From Candidatus Obscuribacterales bacterium (GTDB taxonomy: Bacteria > Cyanobacteriota > Vampirovibrionia > Obscuribacterales > Obscuribacteraceae), in assembly GCA_020050835.1 (NCBI GenBank), contig JAGVKB010000104.1, forward strand, positions 1 to 64,000: a stretch of 64,000 nucleotides of DNA, in the 5' to 3' direction. This document shows, piece after piece, positions 19,653 to 28,821 of the stretch. Position numbers and translations under genes: made by a program. The stretch's first letter is position 1. Each line of letters starts with the position of its first letter. The notes under the pieces are model-generated. The model had not been told where the DNA came from, made no database searches, and saw nothing but the letters and a program-made list of their open reading frames with translations.

Positions 19653-20174
19653 CTAATTGTCGGCCGACGCGCTGCTGGCATAGCCTTTAATCATGTCCAA
19701 GAAGTCGGCTGGATTGCGATAACCATAACTGGTGGCACGCAGCTTACCGCTCGAGTCGAGCACGATGATGCAGGGATAACCTCGCACCTTATGCTGCTTA
19801 GCGAATGCCTCACCTTGCTGTCCATCTTCGGCATCGAGCTTGACGCAAACGAATTGACTATTCAGGACCTCAAGAACGCTGGCATCGGTGTATGTGTCGC
19901 GGTCGAGCCGTTTGCACCAACCGCACCAGTCGGTGTAAAGATCCACCAGCACCAGCTTGTTGCCCTTCTTTGCCGACTGTATTCCGGCTTGCAGGTCGTG
20001 GACCCAAACCAGCTTGCGGGCTAGAGCTGTTCCGTCGGCAGCGGCGCCGGCTTGATCGGCGCCAGCCGACTCCGCCCAACTGTCCATTCTGACGAAAAAC
20101 CCGGCCAATACGGACAGAAGCACAATGTCCCAGCGATTGACTCGGGCCACAACCGTTTCCAGCAGGTTTTTCAT
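19653..20174 (-). CDS. Secreted or membrane-anchored thioredoxin-like protein
   Basis: A 173-residue protein with an N-terminal hydrophobic segment (residues 16-30, IVLLSVLAGFFV), then a thioredoxin fold with DWCGWCKRLD (CxxC near residue 83) and the cis-Pro in RGYPCIIVLD. The FVCVKLDAEDG strand-turn matches the thioredoxin_7/DsbD-gamma-like group. It probably reduces or isomerises disulfides outside the cytoplasm. Cys in the cis-Pro strand (YPC) is an additional, less usual cysteine. It lies alone, 112 bp downstream of the DUF885 gene on the same strand. Confidence 0.8.
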   Translation of the reverse strand: MKNLLETVVARVNRWDIVLLSVLAGFFVRMDSWAESAGADQAGAAADGTALARKLVWVHDLQAGIQSAKKGNKLVLVDLYTDWCGWCKRLDRDTYTDASVLEVLNSQFVCVKLDAEDGQQGEAFAKQHKVRGYPCIIVLDSSGKLRATSYGYRNPADFLDMIKGYASSASADN

Positions 20175-20286
20175 CTCATTTCTTCCTTCGAGCCGTATCG
20201 ACCGTTCTCACCGTTTGACGCAGAGACAATATGGATATTCTACTGTACGCAGCAGAACTGCACCGGCTCGCTTCCGCCCGGACGAA

Positions 20287-22071
20287 TTAATGACTTTGAT
20301 TGGCCAGGTTTGGCGGGGCAGGCGTACCCAACAGCGCCGCCCTGACTATTTTCAAGGGCGGAAAGCCTTGCGCCAGGAATCGGTCGTGAAATTCCTTCAA
20401 GCTGAACTCTGTGCCTTTCGCTTTCTTGTAATCAGCGCGCAGAGACAGGATCTCCATCTTCCCTAACGTGTAGACCAGATAAGTAGCGTCGATTGTGCCG
20501 CGCTTAGCCTCCCGCTCAGCATTTGTGCGCTCCTGGAATCCTTCGTTCATGAAAAAGGTAATGCCTTCCTCAAGGGTCATTCCAGCTGTGTGCATCTTAA
20601 TGCCGACGATATAACGACAGACTCGCAAAAGAGCGTCATGCAATTGCACCAGTTTCAGCTTTCTGTCGCCGTTGCCGAGCCCCTGCTCAAGCATCATCTC
20701 CTCACAATAGTGGGCCCAACCCTCGCCGTTGGATGAGCAACCAACCAGCTTTCTGATTTTGGATGGAGCTTGCTTTAACCAGAGAAACTGAACATAATGC
20801 CCGGGATAAGCTTCATGAACGCTGGTGTTGATCAAGTCCATCCGGCAGAAATCGCGCATATGCTCTTCTGTCTTTTGAGGAGTCCAAGTTGGCTCCGGTA
20901 GCGTTACGTGGTAGTAAGCTTCGGTCGCCTTCTTCTCAAATGGTCCGGGAGTGTCCATCGATGCGAAACTGAGCGCTCGATCAAAAGGGGGCGTCTCCTG
21001 CACCTTTACCCGCTCTTCACTGGGAATTGAGCAGATAGACTCATGCAAGCAGAACTCCCTCAACTCTTCCAACACATATTGAGTCGAAGAGATCAGCTGT
21101 TCCGGCTTGGGATGATCGACCGCCACCGCTTGATAAACCGCCTGTGGAGACTTGGTCGCATCGATCTCTTTGGCGGTTTCGATGAAGTCGTGCTTGAGCC
21201 GGCTCAACTCGCGATTGCCTCTTTCAAGCAGCGAATTGACCGGCTCGTCAACCATCTCTTCATACAACAACTTCTTGGCGAAAAGCGCGGGACCGAGCGC
21301 AAACGATCCGCTCGAGCGCTGCGATAAATCGTCCTTCAAAAACTGTTGATAGGCACGCAGACTCTCGATCACTTTGTTGTTTTCAGATTTGAACTCCTTT
21401 TGCAGCTGCTCATCCTTGACAGAGACGAATGCGTCGGGAACCGACTGATTGAAAAAGTCGATCATACCGGGCAGCTGCTGCAAGGCAATTTGGGTATAGA
21501 CGGCCGGCGGATTGGCAAGATTCTTACGCGCTTCGGCAAGCATGCCTGGAATCCGCTTCTCCCTGGCGATGCAGGACTCGAGTCGTTGGCGCAAAGGCGC
21601 AAAATCCCGCTTCATCAAAGTAAATACGCTCTGACTGGCAAGAGTCGAGTATTTATCAGGATTTCTCCGCCACAACTGAATCTGCTCGCTCTCCAAAAGC
21701 TCACCTTGCAAGTGCGACTTTAGAAGCGGCAGATCGAGCTTAGAGACGGAATCGAGCTGCTCTGCATCGATCTGATCGAGCCGACTGAGAAACTCCTTGT
21801 TTTTGTAGGTTGTCGCCTCGAAAGCTTGAGCTGACACATCTTCTAACTCTCCATCCCAGGCATGCTCACCGAGATCGGTAGCCCAGGTTGGATTTCTGCG
21901 CAATGTAAAGTCGAAATAATCATAGACGATCGAATCGAACGTACTTTGTGTTTTCTTTGGCGAAGAGGTAGCTTCGGTAGACACCGGAACCGCCTGATTG
22001 GAAGGAGATAATCCGGCGGTCAAAAGTACTGCCATTACAAGTCCCCAAGCGAAGAGAGACCGAAGCGGCAT
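20287..22071 (-). CDS. Secreted DUF885-family peptidase-like protein
   Basis: Start ATG 22071 follows GGAAAGGGGG and gives a signal peptide (LFAWGLVMAVLLTAGLSPS); the longer frame to 22131 adds an unlikely leader. The mature protein is about 570 residues, the usual size for DUF885. It contains the diagnostic HEAYPGHYVQF near residue 418, a HExxxGH motif typical of this group of predicted metallopeptidases, plus a downstream NGEGWAHYCEEMML block whose Glu and His are likely ligands. Family members are thought to be zinc carboxypeptidase-like; the substrate is unknown. The enzyme is predicted to act outside the cytoplasm. Confidence 0.82.
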   Translation of the reverse strand: MPLRSLFAWGLVMAVLLTAGLSPSNQAVPVSTEATSSPKKTQSTFDSIVYDYFDFTLRRNPTWATDLGEHAWDGELEDVSAQAFEATTYKNKEFLSRLDQIDAEQLDSVSKLDLPLLKSHLQGELLESEQIQLWRRNPDKYSTLASQSVFTLMKRDFAPLRQRLESCIAREKRIPGMLAEARKNLANPPAVYTQIALQQLPGMIDFFNQSVPDAFVSVKDEQLQKEFKSENNKVIESLRAYQQFLKDDLSQRSSGSFALGPALFAKKLLYEEMVDEPVNSLLERGNRELSRLKHDFIETAKEIDATKSPQAVYQAVAVDHPKPEQLISSTQYVLEELREFCLHESICSIPSEERVKVQETPPFDRALSFASMDTPGPFEKKATEAYYHVTLPEPTWTPQKTEEHMRDFCRMDLINTSVHEAYPGHYVQFLWLKQAPSKIRKLVGCSSNGEGWAHYCEEMMLEQGLGNGDRKLKLVQLHDALLRVCRYIVGIKMHTAGMTLEEGITFFMNEGFQERTNAEREAKRGTIDATYLVYTLGKMEILSLRADYKKAKGTEFSLKEFHDRFLAQGFPPLKIVRAALLGTPAPPNLANQSH

Positions 22072-22162
22072 CTTTCCCCCTTTCCTCAATAACTTGTGAG
22101 GTTCAATGGACATACAAATAGAAAAAAACAATTACAAAATAGAATTCAAGTCTCGCTTGAGA

Positions 22163-22191
22163 TTGAATAGCATGGTTCATCCCCATATCAT
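22163..22191 (+). promoter_or_regulatory. Candidate sigma-70 promoter of the etf operon
   Basis: TTGAAT (22163-22168), 17-bp spacer, TATCAT (22186-22191). This predicts a transcript start near 22198 and a leader of about 60 nt before etfB. Confidence 0.5.
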
Positions 22192-22260
22192 TTCATAATT
22201 GCTGCTGACTCCATCGAATCTATGTAAGATTTAGAGATATCAGCTGTCAGGGAACCCTAT

Positions 22261-23094
22261 ATGCCAGCTCCTTACGAAATATTCGTGCTAGTCAAGCAGG
22301 TACCAGACCAGGGCTCGAAAGCGGGCCTCAATCCCGACGGTACTATAGATCGCGCCAAAGCTAAGCGGATGCTTAACCCGTTCGACCGCTATGCCTTGCA
22401 GGCAGCGCTTCACACCAAGAAGTGCTACGGCGGTCGAGTCACCGCTATCTCGATGGGACCGCCTCCGGCTGTCGAAATCTTGATGGAAGCACTCGAACAC
22501 GGCGTCGACCGGGGAGTACTCCTGTCGGACAGGCGCCTGGCGGCTTCTGATACTTTGGCAACCGCCTATGCGCTCTTTAAAACGGTGACGTGGGTCGGAC
22601 GATTCGATCTGATCTTCTGCGGTCTGCAAACTACTGACGGGGACACCGCTCAGGTCGGCCCGCAGCTTGCCGAGCGGCTTGGTCTTCCCCAAATCACCTA
22701 TTGCCAGGATTTCAAGGTGGAAGATGACAAGGTACACGCCGAGCGAATCATTGAAGGCGGATATCAGAAGCTCATCTCCGAACTTCCGGTTCTGATAACG
22801 GTTGCCAATTCCTATCATCCGCTCGACTACAAGTCATTTCGTGGTGCATGGCGCGTTCAGCAGCTCCTGAGAAACCAAGAAGAGCAAAAGAAGTACATTC
22901 AAACAGTAGATCTCGATTTAGTCGGAGCAGACCCCGAACGTTGCGGATTGAAAGGTTCACCGACAATCGTCGCCGCCACGGAAAAAGTCGGTGAAATTGG
23001 CGGCAACTGCTCGATGCATGAAGGACACTCACCGACCGATCTGGTTTCGGAAGTACTGGATGCCAGCAAGCTCAAGGAGTTTCTAACCGTATGA
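22261..23094 (+). CDS. etfB: Electron transfer flavoprotein, beta subunit
   Basis: A 277-residue beta subunit that binds AMP and, with EtfA, carries electrons from acyl-CoA and related dehydrogenases to ETF-quinone oxidoreductase. Seen are the N-terminal VLVKQVPDQGSK and NPFDRYAL blocks, the GPPPAVEIL helix, and FCGLQTTDGDTAQVGPQLA, which is the ETF-beta signature region. The start is the only ATG in position; CAGGGA lies eight bases upstream. Its TGA overlaps the etfA start (ATGA at 23091-23094), so the two subunits are translationally coupled. Confidence 0.95.
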   Translation: MPAPYEIFVLVKQVPDQGSKAGLNPDGTIDRAKAKRMLNPFDRYALQAALHTKKCYGGRVTAISMGPPPAVEILMEALEHGVDRGVLLSDRRLAASDTLATAYALFKTVTWVGRFDLIFCGLQTTDGDTAQVGPQLAERLGLPQITYCQDFKVEDDKVHAERIIEGGYQKLISELPVLITVANSYHPLDYKSFRGAWRVQQLLRNQEEQKKYIQTVDLDLVGADPERCGLKGSPTIVAATEKVGEIGGNCSMHEGHSPTDLVSEVLDASKLKEFLTV

Positions 23095-24197
23095 CGGATG
23101 AAGGCAAAAAGATCTCTTCACCCAAAGGTGAAGTACTGGTCATAGCCGAACAGATACTCGGCGAGCTCCAACCGGTCACGCTCGAATTGTTAGGCGCCGG
23201 ACGATATCTTTCGGACAAATTAGGCAGCCAACTCACCTGCCTGGTAATGGGTCACAACCTCGCGGAGATCACCGAGAAGCTCGTCTCTTACGGCGCAGAT
23301 GCAGTCTATGTGGCGGATCATCCTGATTTGACCTGCTATCGAACCTTGACGTACCGGAGAGTAGTGGTGGACTTGCTCGATTCACTGGCGATTCCTCCGC
23401 ACATCTGCTTGCTGGGATCCACAACCACCGGACGGGATCTCGCGCCCAGAATCGCTGCCCATTTCGAGACCGGCTTGACGGCTGATTGCACCGAGCTCGA
23501 CGTCGGTCCTTACGAACACAAAAGCAAGGTCGATCCAAGCAAGGTCGGGATTTACGAAGAATGTCTTTATGCAATTCGTCCAAGCTTCGGCGAAAGCTTG
23601 AAGGCGCGGATTCTTGGACCGTGGAAGAATCCTCAAATGGCGACCACCCGCCCCGGACAGATGACACCACTGAAGCCGGATTCTAATCGTCAAGCAAAAA
23701 TCATCCCGGTGCAAGTAAGCATCAAACCGGAAGACAATCGACTGATCGTAGCCGAAACACTCAGAGAAGTCGGCAAAGGTATCAAGCTGCAGGAAGCAGA
23801 CGTAATCGTGGCGGGCGGCTACGGGTTAGGATCGGCAGACGGCTTCCAGTTGATGAACCAGCTGGCCGCCTGCTTCCCGAACTCGGCGGTCGGCTCCTCG
23901 AGAAAGGTAGTCGATCTCGGTTGGATTCCTTACGAGCACCAGGTCGGACAAACCGGTAAAACTGTGCGTCCGAAGGTCTACATCGCTTGCGGGATTTCTG
24001 GAGCGATTCAACATCGGGTCGGTATGTCGAAGTCAAGTTTGATCATTGCTATCAACAAAGACGTTGATGCACCGATATTCAAGTTTGCGCACCACGGCAT
24101 TGTCGGAGACATTTTTCAGATCGTGCCCGAGATGATTCGACAGCTAGAGAGTGTGAAATCAGACAAGGAGGTTCAGACCGTTGTCAGCACGCATTGA
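23091..24197 (+). CDS. etfA: Electron transfer flavoprotein, alpha subunit
   Basis: A 368-residue FAD-binding alpha subunit. The N-terminal half carries LLGSTTTGRDLAPRIAA, and the C-terminal FAD domain shows the diagnostic order VAGGYGLGS, then AVGSSRKVVDLGWIPYEHQVGQTGKTV, then YIACGISGAIQHRVGM and IAINKD. It forms a heterodimer with EtfB. The gene overlaps etfB by four bases. Its last 17 bases overlap the next gene, whose AAGGAGG ribosome site lies inside etfA at about 24166. This is the canonical ETF rather than the nitrogen-fixation FixAB type, judged by the neighbouring quinone reductase. Confidence 0.95.
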   Translation: MTDEGKKISSPKGEVLVIAEQILGELQPVTLELLGAGRYLSDKLGSQLTCLVMGHNLAEITEKLVSYGADAVYVADHPDLTCYRTLTYRRVVVDLLDSLAIPPHICLLGSTTTGRDLAPRIAAHFETGLTADCTELDVGPYEHKSKVDPSKVGIYEECLYAIRPSFGESLKARILGPWKNPQMATTRPGQMTPLKPDSNRQAKIIPVQVSIKPEDNRLIVAETLREVGKGIKLQEADVIVAGGYGLGSADGFQLMNQLAACFPNSAVGSSRKVVDLGWIPYEHQVGQTGKTVRPKVYIACGISGAIQHRVGMSKSSLIIAINKDVDAPIFKFAHHGIVGDIFQIVPEMIRQLESVKSDKEVQTVVSTH

Positions 24198-25896
24198 ATA
24201 CGACCTGTTATTGGTCGGAGGCAGCCCATCTAACCTCACCCTCGCCTATCATTTCCTCGAACTAGCGAAGGCAAGCGGCAAAGAGTTTACAGTCGCGATT
24301 CTGGAAAAGGGCAAAGAGTTCGGCAGCCACATCATGAGTGGAGCGGTCTCGAATCCTCATGTTTTGAAGAAGGTCTGGCCGAACTATGCCGAACTGAATT
24401 TCCCGGTCGAAGCAGTTTGCAACGAAAGCAATCTATCAGTGCTGGGCACCCATGGTAAGTGGGATATGCCGGCTTGGATGTATCCGAAGTCCTTGGACAA
24501 GAACGGCTATCTGGTGCTCACCTTGTCTCAATGCGTGTACTGGATGTCCAATCAAGTACAGGAGAAGGCTAAGGAAGCTCCGAACGTCGCTGTTGACATG
24601 TATACCGGCTTCGCGGCCCACAAAGTAATCTTCGAAGACGGTCGAGTCGCCGGAGTGGCGGTCACCGAGAACCCGAAGAGCGAAGAAGATTATGTCTATG
24701 CAAAATTCACCGCTTTTGGAGACAAGGGCTTTATCTCGCGCGATCTAATCGAGCATTACAAGCTGAGAGACTGCCCGCAGATCTGGTCGGTCGGCGTCAA
24801 GGAAGTCTGGCAGTTAAACGAAAGCTACGAAGGCAAAGTGTGGCACACTCTGGGCTGGCCGTTATTGGAAGGCACCTTCGGTGGTGGCTTCGTCTATGGC
24901 ATGAAGGACAAGAAGATCACTGTCGGCATGGTGATTTCGCTCGACAGCAAAGACCCCAACATGAATCCACAGTGGAAGCTGCAGGAATACAAGAAGCACC
25001 CCTGGTTGCAAGAGATGCTCAAGGGCGGCAAGCTGCTCAAGTACGGCGCGGCGCTCTTACCGGAAGGCGGGTATTACAGCTTGCCTAAGAAGTTTGCCGT
25101 GCCGGGCGCTCTCTTGCTCGGAGATGCGCTGGGAGTGCTCGACGTGAAACAGCTGGCGGGCATAGACCGGGCGATGGAATGCGGCTACGTCGCCGCCGAA
25201 GTTCTGCACGACGCGCTGGTCAAAGGCGACTTTAGCGAAGAGGCGCTTGCCCCCTACCAGAAGCGCCTGACCGACAGTTTTGTCATCAAAGAATCATATG
25301 ATGACAGATACTTCCGCTGGGCATTTATCGAAAACCCCAAACTGCTGGGACAATACTTGCCGACAGTGGCAAAAGGCGTAGACGACGGACATCCGCTGGT
25401 CGGCATGATGAAAGTCGGCATGAAGAATCCGTTCGGTGCCGCCGCCGATGGTATCAGAGCGCTGGGACTGATCGAAGGCAAGAAAGATATCGGAGCAATC
25501 AAGTACATTCCTGACTTCAAGCACATCGTGCCGGCGTTCGTAGCGCCCAAGTATGACGAGCCGCAGTATGACAAAGCGACAATCTACTCGAGACCGGATG
25601 CTGTCTTCTACGCCTCCACCAAGTATCATGAAGGCAACCAGCACATTGACGAGTTTAATGCGCAGGTTTGTGTCAAATGCATCTCCACTTATGATGCGCT
25701 CGGCAAGACCACTCCCTGCGTCGCCGACTGTACTGCCGAAGTGCACCGCATCGATGTGATCGACAGCATCAAGAAGCACGGGATGTCACTTGAGAATTGC
25801 GTGCACTGCCGCACCTGCGAGATAGTGTGTCCGGAAGTAAATCTGCGCGTCAAACCGACCGAGCAGGGCAGCGGCCCTGACTTCATGGGGCTCTAA
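24181..25896 (+). CDS. Electron transfer flavoprotein-ubiquinone oxidoreductase (ETF-QO)
   Basis: A 571-residue membrane-associated flavo-iron-sulfur protein that passes electrons from ETF to quinone. Seen are EKGKEFGSHIMSGAV near the N-terminus, the GDALGVLDVKQLAGIDRAMECG FAD/quinone region, and a C-terminal ferredoxin-like part CVHCRTCEIVCP with the ending GSGPDFMGL. The first Rossmann glycine loop reads VGGSPSNL where the family has VGAGPAGL, so two conserved glycines are Ser and Asn. An additional Cys-rich stretch (CVKC then PCVADC) precedes the cluster. TTG 24181 follows a strong AAGGAGG and overlaps etfA by 17 bases. Confidence 0.92.
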   Translation: MSARIEYDLLLVGGSPSNLTLAYHFLELAKASGKEFTVAILEKGKEFGSHIMSGAVSNPHVLKKVWPNYAELNFPVEAVCNESNLSVLGTHGKWDMPAWMYPKSLDKNGYLVLTLSQCVYWMSNQVQEKAKEAPNVAVDMYTGFAAHKVIFEDGRVAGVAVTENPKSEEDYVYAKFTAFGDKGFISRDLIEHYKLRDCPQIWSVGVKEVWQLNESYEGKVWHTLGWPLLEGTFGGGFVYGMKDKKITVGMVISLDSKDPNMNPQWKLQEYKKHPWLQEMLKGGKLLKYGAALLPEGGYYSLPKKFAVPGALLLGDALGVLDVKQLAGIDRAMECGYVAAEVLHDALVKGDFSEEALAPYQKRLTDSFVIKESYDDRYFRWAFIENPKLLGQYLPTVAKGVDDGHPLVGMMKVGMKNPFGAAADGIRALGLIEGKKDIGAIKYIPDFKHIVPAFVAPKYDEPQYDKATIYSRPDAVFYASTKYHEGNQHIDEFNAQVCVKCISTYDALGKTTPCVADCTAEVHRIDVIDSIKKHGMSLENCVHCRTCEIVCPEVNLRVKPTEQGSGPDFMGL

Positions 25897-25900
25897 AGCA

Positions 25901-26821
25901 TTACACTTGACTGGAGAGCGAACTGGCCCATTCGGTCGCCAGCGCCGCCGCCTTCTCGCGAAACGATCTGAGCGCTTCCACTCGACTGACCACCCGCGCC
26001 ACACCCTTAACGCCTTCGGTTTTTAACACTTGCATTCCTTTGCGATCTAATTCCGCAAGGTCGCCGTCGATTGATTCTATTAGTGTGATCAACGCATTGC
26101 CAATCATGTCCAAATCTTCGGCGGGTTCCGCAGCCTGGCTGAATTGAAAGTAAGGCTGGTTGTGCGATTCTACTTCACCGTTAAAGAGCTTTTCGCCCTC
26201 TCCAACCTCTCCCCGGCTAACTCTCGTCAGTCTGGCAAAGATCAGTTTCGAAAGAGCGGCGATATCGCTGTAGTGCAGCGGACGACCGTCTGCTTTCCAG
26301 GTGACATTGCCGACATGAGACGTGCCTGTCACCTCAAAGAACGGCTCTGGGCTGGGCCGGCGCGCCGGCTCCTCATAGGCGAATCGGGCCGGCATCAGCA
26401 TCCCTTGAATGACATGCGGTCCGGACACCACTACGGCGGTCCAGAAGCTGTTGAGCAGGAAGCCTATATAGTGCCTGTCTGCTCCCTCGCCGCTGAATAC
26501 CGGCCGGCGGCAGGTAGTGACGAAACCTCTGTCCGGCTCAGTTTGATTGTAATGAAATGAATAACGCTCGAAGTCATCGAACAGCTTGTCCATTACGTTG
26601 ACGCTGGACATAATGGCTTGGGGCGGCTGGGATTGAGCTCCATCGGTGGCAGACGGATTTATGTTTTCATCGATGTTCTTCAACCATGCCACTGTCTGCT
26701 CGCCCAAGTAAGATTTGTTGACCGACGACAGGATTCTCTGCGCCAGGCTCTGAGACTGATTGGCTCTTTCTTGCTCCAGTCTTTGCGCAATATAGCCATG
26801 TACGTTCTTATCTTTGCTCAT
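25901..26821 (-). CDS. Hypothetical protein, 306 aa
   Basis: Not recognised. Soluble, with a charged N-terminal helix, then a mixed region with RYIGFLLNSFWTAVVVSG-like strands (about 120-140) and Gly/Pro-rich turns, and a C-terminal amphipathic helical half. There are no catalytic motifs I can name, and no signal peptide. Its stop is four bases from the ETF-QO stop (convergent). Codon use is like the neighbours. Confidence 0.65.
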   Translation of the reverse strand: MSKDKNVHGYIAQRLEQERANQSQSLAQRILSSVNKSYLGEQTVAWLKNIDENINPSATDGAQSQPPQAIMSSVNVMDKLFDDFERYSFHYNQTEPDRGFVTTCRRPVFSGEGADRHYIGFLLNSFWTAVVVSGPHVIQGMLMPARFAYEEPARRPSPEPFFEVTGTSHVGNVTWKADGRPLHYSDIAALSKLIFARLTRVSRGEVGEGEKLFNGEVESHNQPYFQFSQAAEPAEDLDMIGNALITLIESIDGDLAELDRKGMQVLKTEGVKGVARVVSRVEALRSFREKAAALATEWASSLSSQV

Positions 26822-27003
26822 GCCTTCGATCCCTCATTCGTAGCCGACGAGATCGTGTACCTTGCAATCATGCTAGTCGATTGGTTCGACGACAATAACT
26901 GTCTGGCAGACCCTCAAGTGTCAACTCCATGATACCCGCCAAAAATCGGCTCTAAACACCTCCGAGGTCTACTGGACTGCTGCCTGGTTTAGACAGAGCT
27001 GAC

Positions 27004-27032
27004 TTGACCCTTGGATTATTCAATGCTATTAC
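27004..27032 (+). promoter_or_regulatory. Sigma-70-like promoter upstream of the 192-aa gene
   Basis: TTGACC (27004-27009), exactly 17 bp, then TATTAC (27027-27032). The predicted start near 27039 leaves a leader of about 40 nt before ATG 27081. This is the best -35/-10 pair I saw in the window. Confidence 0.55.
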
Positions 27033-27080
27033 GGACATGGGAAGCACCGCTGTTTCAGAGAGTTCGAAGGGTCAAAGTTT

Positions 27081-27659
27081 ATGCACGAATCGAAGCATTT
27101 CAAGAAAACACAAGAAGAGCCGCTAAAAGGTGGGACGGATGTCGCTAAGGACAATCTCGATTCGGCAAGAGTAGAACGATCGACCGCTGCCAACGACGGC
27201 AAAGATTCAAGCAAAACAGCCGCAGATGTTTTGCGCTTACCGGCGCCAGCCGTAACCGACATGGACAGAGCCGACCAGTTCGTACTCAAGGAGATAGACC
27301 GCTTTACCAAGCTCATGCCGGGCGAAGTCGACCCGCGATCTATCCAGCCGCTCGAGACGCAGGACGAGGTAGACACGCGATTCGCTTCAATTAACTGGAA
27401 AGCCTACGACCAGGGTCGAAAGCTCATGCAGGAACGAACCGATGGGCAAAAGCAGCATCTGTCCGAATTCGATCGCAATATGCTGGATTTGCTGGAGCAA
27501 CAGCTGCTGCTCAAAAACATTGGTGCAGTCAACTTGCTGGGTGACGGATTAGCGAGAAACTCCGGCAAGTATAAAGATCTGCTTCAAACATTCAATAAAG
27601 ATCTTCAAACGATTGGGCAGAAGTGCCAACTGAAGGATGGACGCTTCTCGGTCGAGTGA
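27081..27659 (+). CDS. Hypothetical protein, 192 aa
   Basis: Not recognised. The first 60 residues are polar and probably disordered (Lys/Glu/Asp/Ser-rich); the rest is a helical, acidic segment with several Leu/Gln-rich helices (NMLDLLEQQLLLKNIG). No signal peptide or membrane segment. It has a well-formed promoter upstream and ends five bases before the stop of the convergent secreted gene. Confidence 0.6.
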   Translation: MHESKHFKKTQEEPLKGGTDVAKDNLDSARVERSTAANDGKDSSKTAADVLRLPAPAVTDMDRADQFVLKEIDRFTKLMPGEVDPRSIQPLETQDEVDTRFASINWKAYDQGRKLMQERTDGQKQHLSEFDRNMLDLLEQQLLLKNIGAVNLLGDGLARNSGKYKDLLQTFNKDLQTIGQKCQLKDGRFSVE

Positions 27660-27664
27660 AGCTT

Positions 27665-28540
27665 TCAACGCAGCCAGGCCACCAGCTCCAGTCCCTGCTC
27701 TCTGCTAAACCGGCTCTTAAAATTGCTGCCGGGCGCTAGCCGTGAGGCAGTTCTTTCGTTGGCCAGAAGCGGAATCATCGACAACATTGCCGCCGATGAC
27801 AAAAGTGACTCAAGCGACTGCGGCGATTTCGGCGCCACCGGCTTCAACTGGTTGCAAGCACTGGCTATCAGCTTCTGCAAGTAACATCCGCGGCGGTCCA
27901 TCGACTGCGCCGCAATCTCGGCAAGGCTGGGGACGGTCAAAATCGATGAAGGCCTACCGGGCGGGGAGATCTTGTACGAAGAACCGCCGACTTTCGAGAC
28001 AATCTGCTTAAGCTCCTTAACTTCATGGCGGCTCAAATCATGCGCCACGACAAAGATTGAGCACTGATCGAATCTGCCCTGGTGAGCGGACTCCAGATGG
28101 CCGATCATCGCCCAAAGCATTTCAGTCTGTGCCTGCTCGAGCTTCTGCCGGCACTTGCCATAGGTGATGTCATAGTCAACCGGTGCTCGCTTTCCTTTAC
28201 TGACTAACCTCTCATACTCGACCAGTTCCGCTGAACTTAGAACCATCTTTTGCTTGGACTGCCGTGCAGTCAGGCTCAACGTGGCCAACGCCGCTGCATC
28301 GGCTCCACTGATGGCATGGTCGTGCATTGCGCTTTCCAACTCGCCAATTGAGATTTTTTTGTCCTGATTCTTATCCCAGACCTTGAAATTCGCTTTCACA
28401 CGCCTGGAAAATGGCGTGGAGGAGAATCCGCCGACACCCTCTTTGCAAGGATTGGCAAGTGCCGGTGAAAGTAATGAGACGGCCATCAAAAGAGCGAGCC
28501 ATACGTTTGTAGTTCTTGCGATACCGGATTTCAAAACCAA
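27665..28540 (-). CDS. Secreted protein with one EF-hand loop, 291 aa
   Basis: Residues 12-30 are a signal peptide (WLALLMAVSLLSPALA). A single EF-hand-type calcium loop runs from Asp56 to Glu67: Asp56, Asn58, Asp60, Lys62, Ser64 and Glu67 occupy positions 1, 3, 5, 7, 9 and 12, and IxxxE follows as expected. The rest of the protein, mostly helical and basic, is not recognised. An isolated EF-hand at the start of a secreted protein may bind calcium for folding or adhesion; this is inference. Confidence 0.68.
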   Translation of the reverse strand: MVLKSGIARTTNVWLALLMAVSLLSPALANPCKEGVGGFSSTPFSRRVKANFKVWDKNQDKKISIGELESAMHDHAISGADAAALATLSLTARQSKQKMVLSSAELVEYERLVSKGKRAPVDYDITYGKCRQKLEQAQTEMLWAMIGHLESAHQGRFDQCSIFVVAHDLSRHEVKELKQIVSKVGGSSYKISPPGRPSSILTVPSLAEIAAQSMDRRGCYLQKLIASACNQLKPVAPKSPQSLESLLSSAAMLSMIPLLANERTASRLAPGSNFKSRFSREQGLELVAWLR

Positions 28541-28821
28541 CCGCCTTTCCTAGTGCCAATGCCCGTTTAATGAGTCGGACGCTCCACAACCGCCAGTAAT
28601 AATAGCTTTCCAAATCCTTGTTTCAATGATGTGGAAAATTTGTGTCAAAAACCTTGAACTAGAAAAAAGGAAGGCTTTATTGGAGGAATTTAAGAATTGC
28701 CCGGCTTCGGCTCTACATCACTATACTGGTTTCCTGGCTGGGGAAGCTAGGCGGCACTTCATCCGAATCGGTTCAACGCGCCTAGTTAAATACGAGCCGA
28801 GCGGCGAGCAAGAGAGCGATC

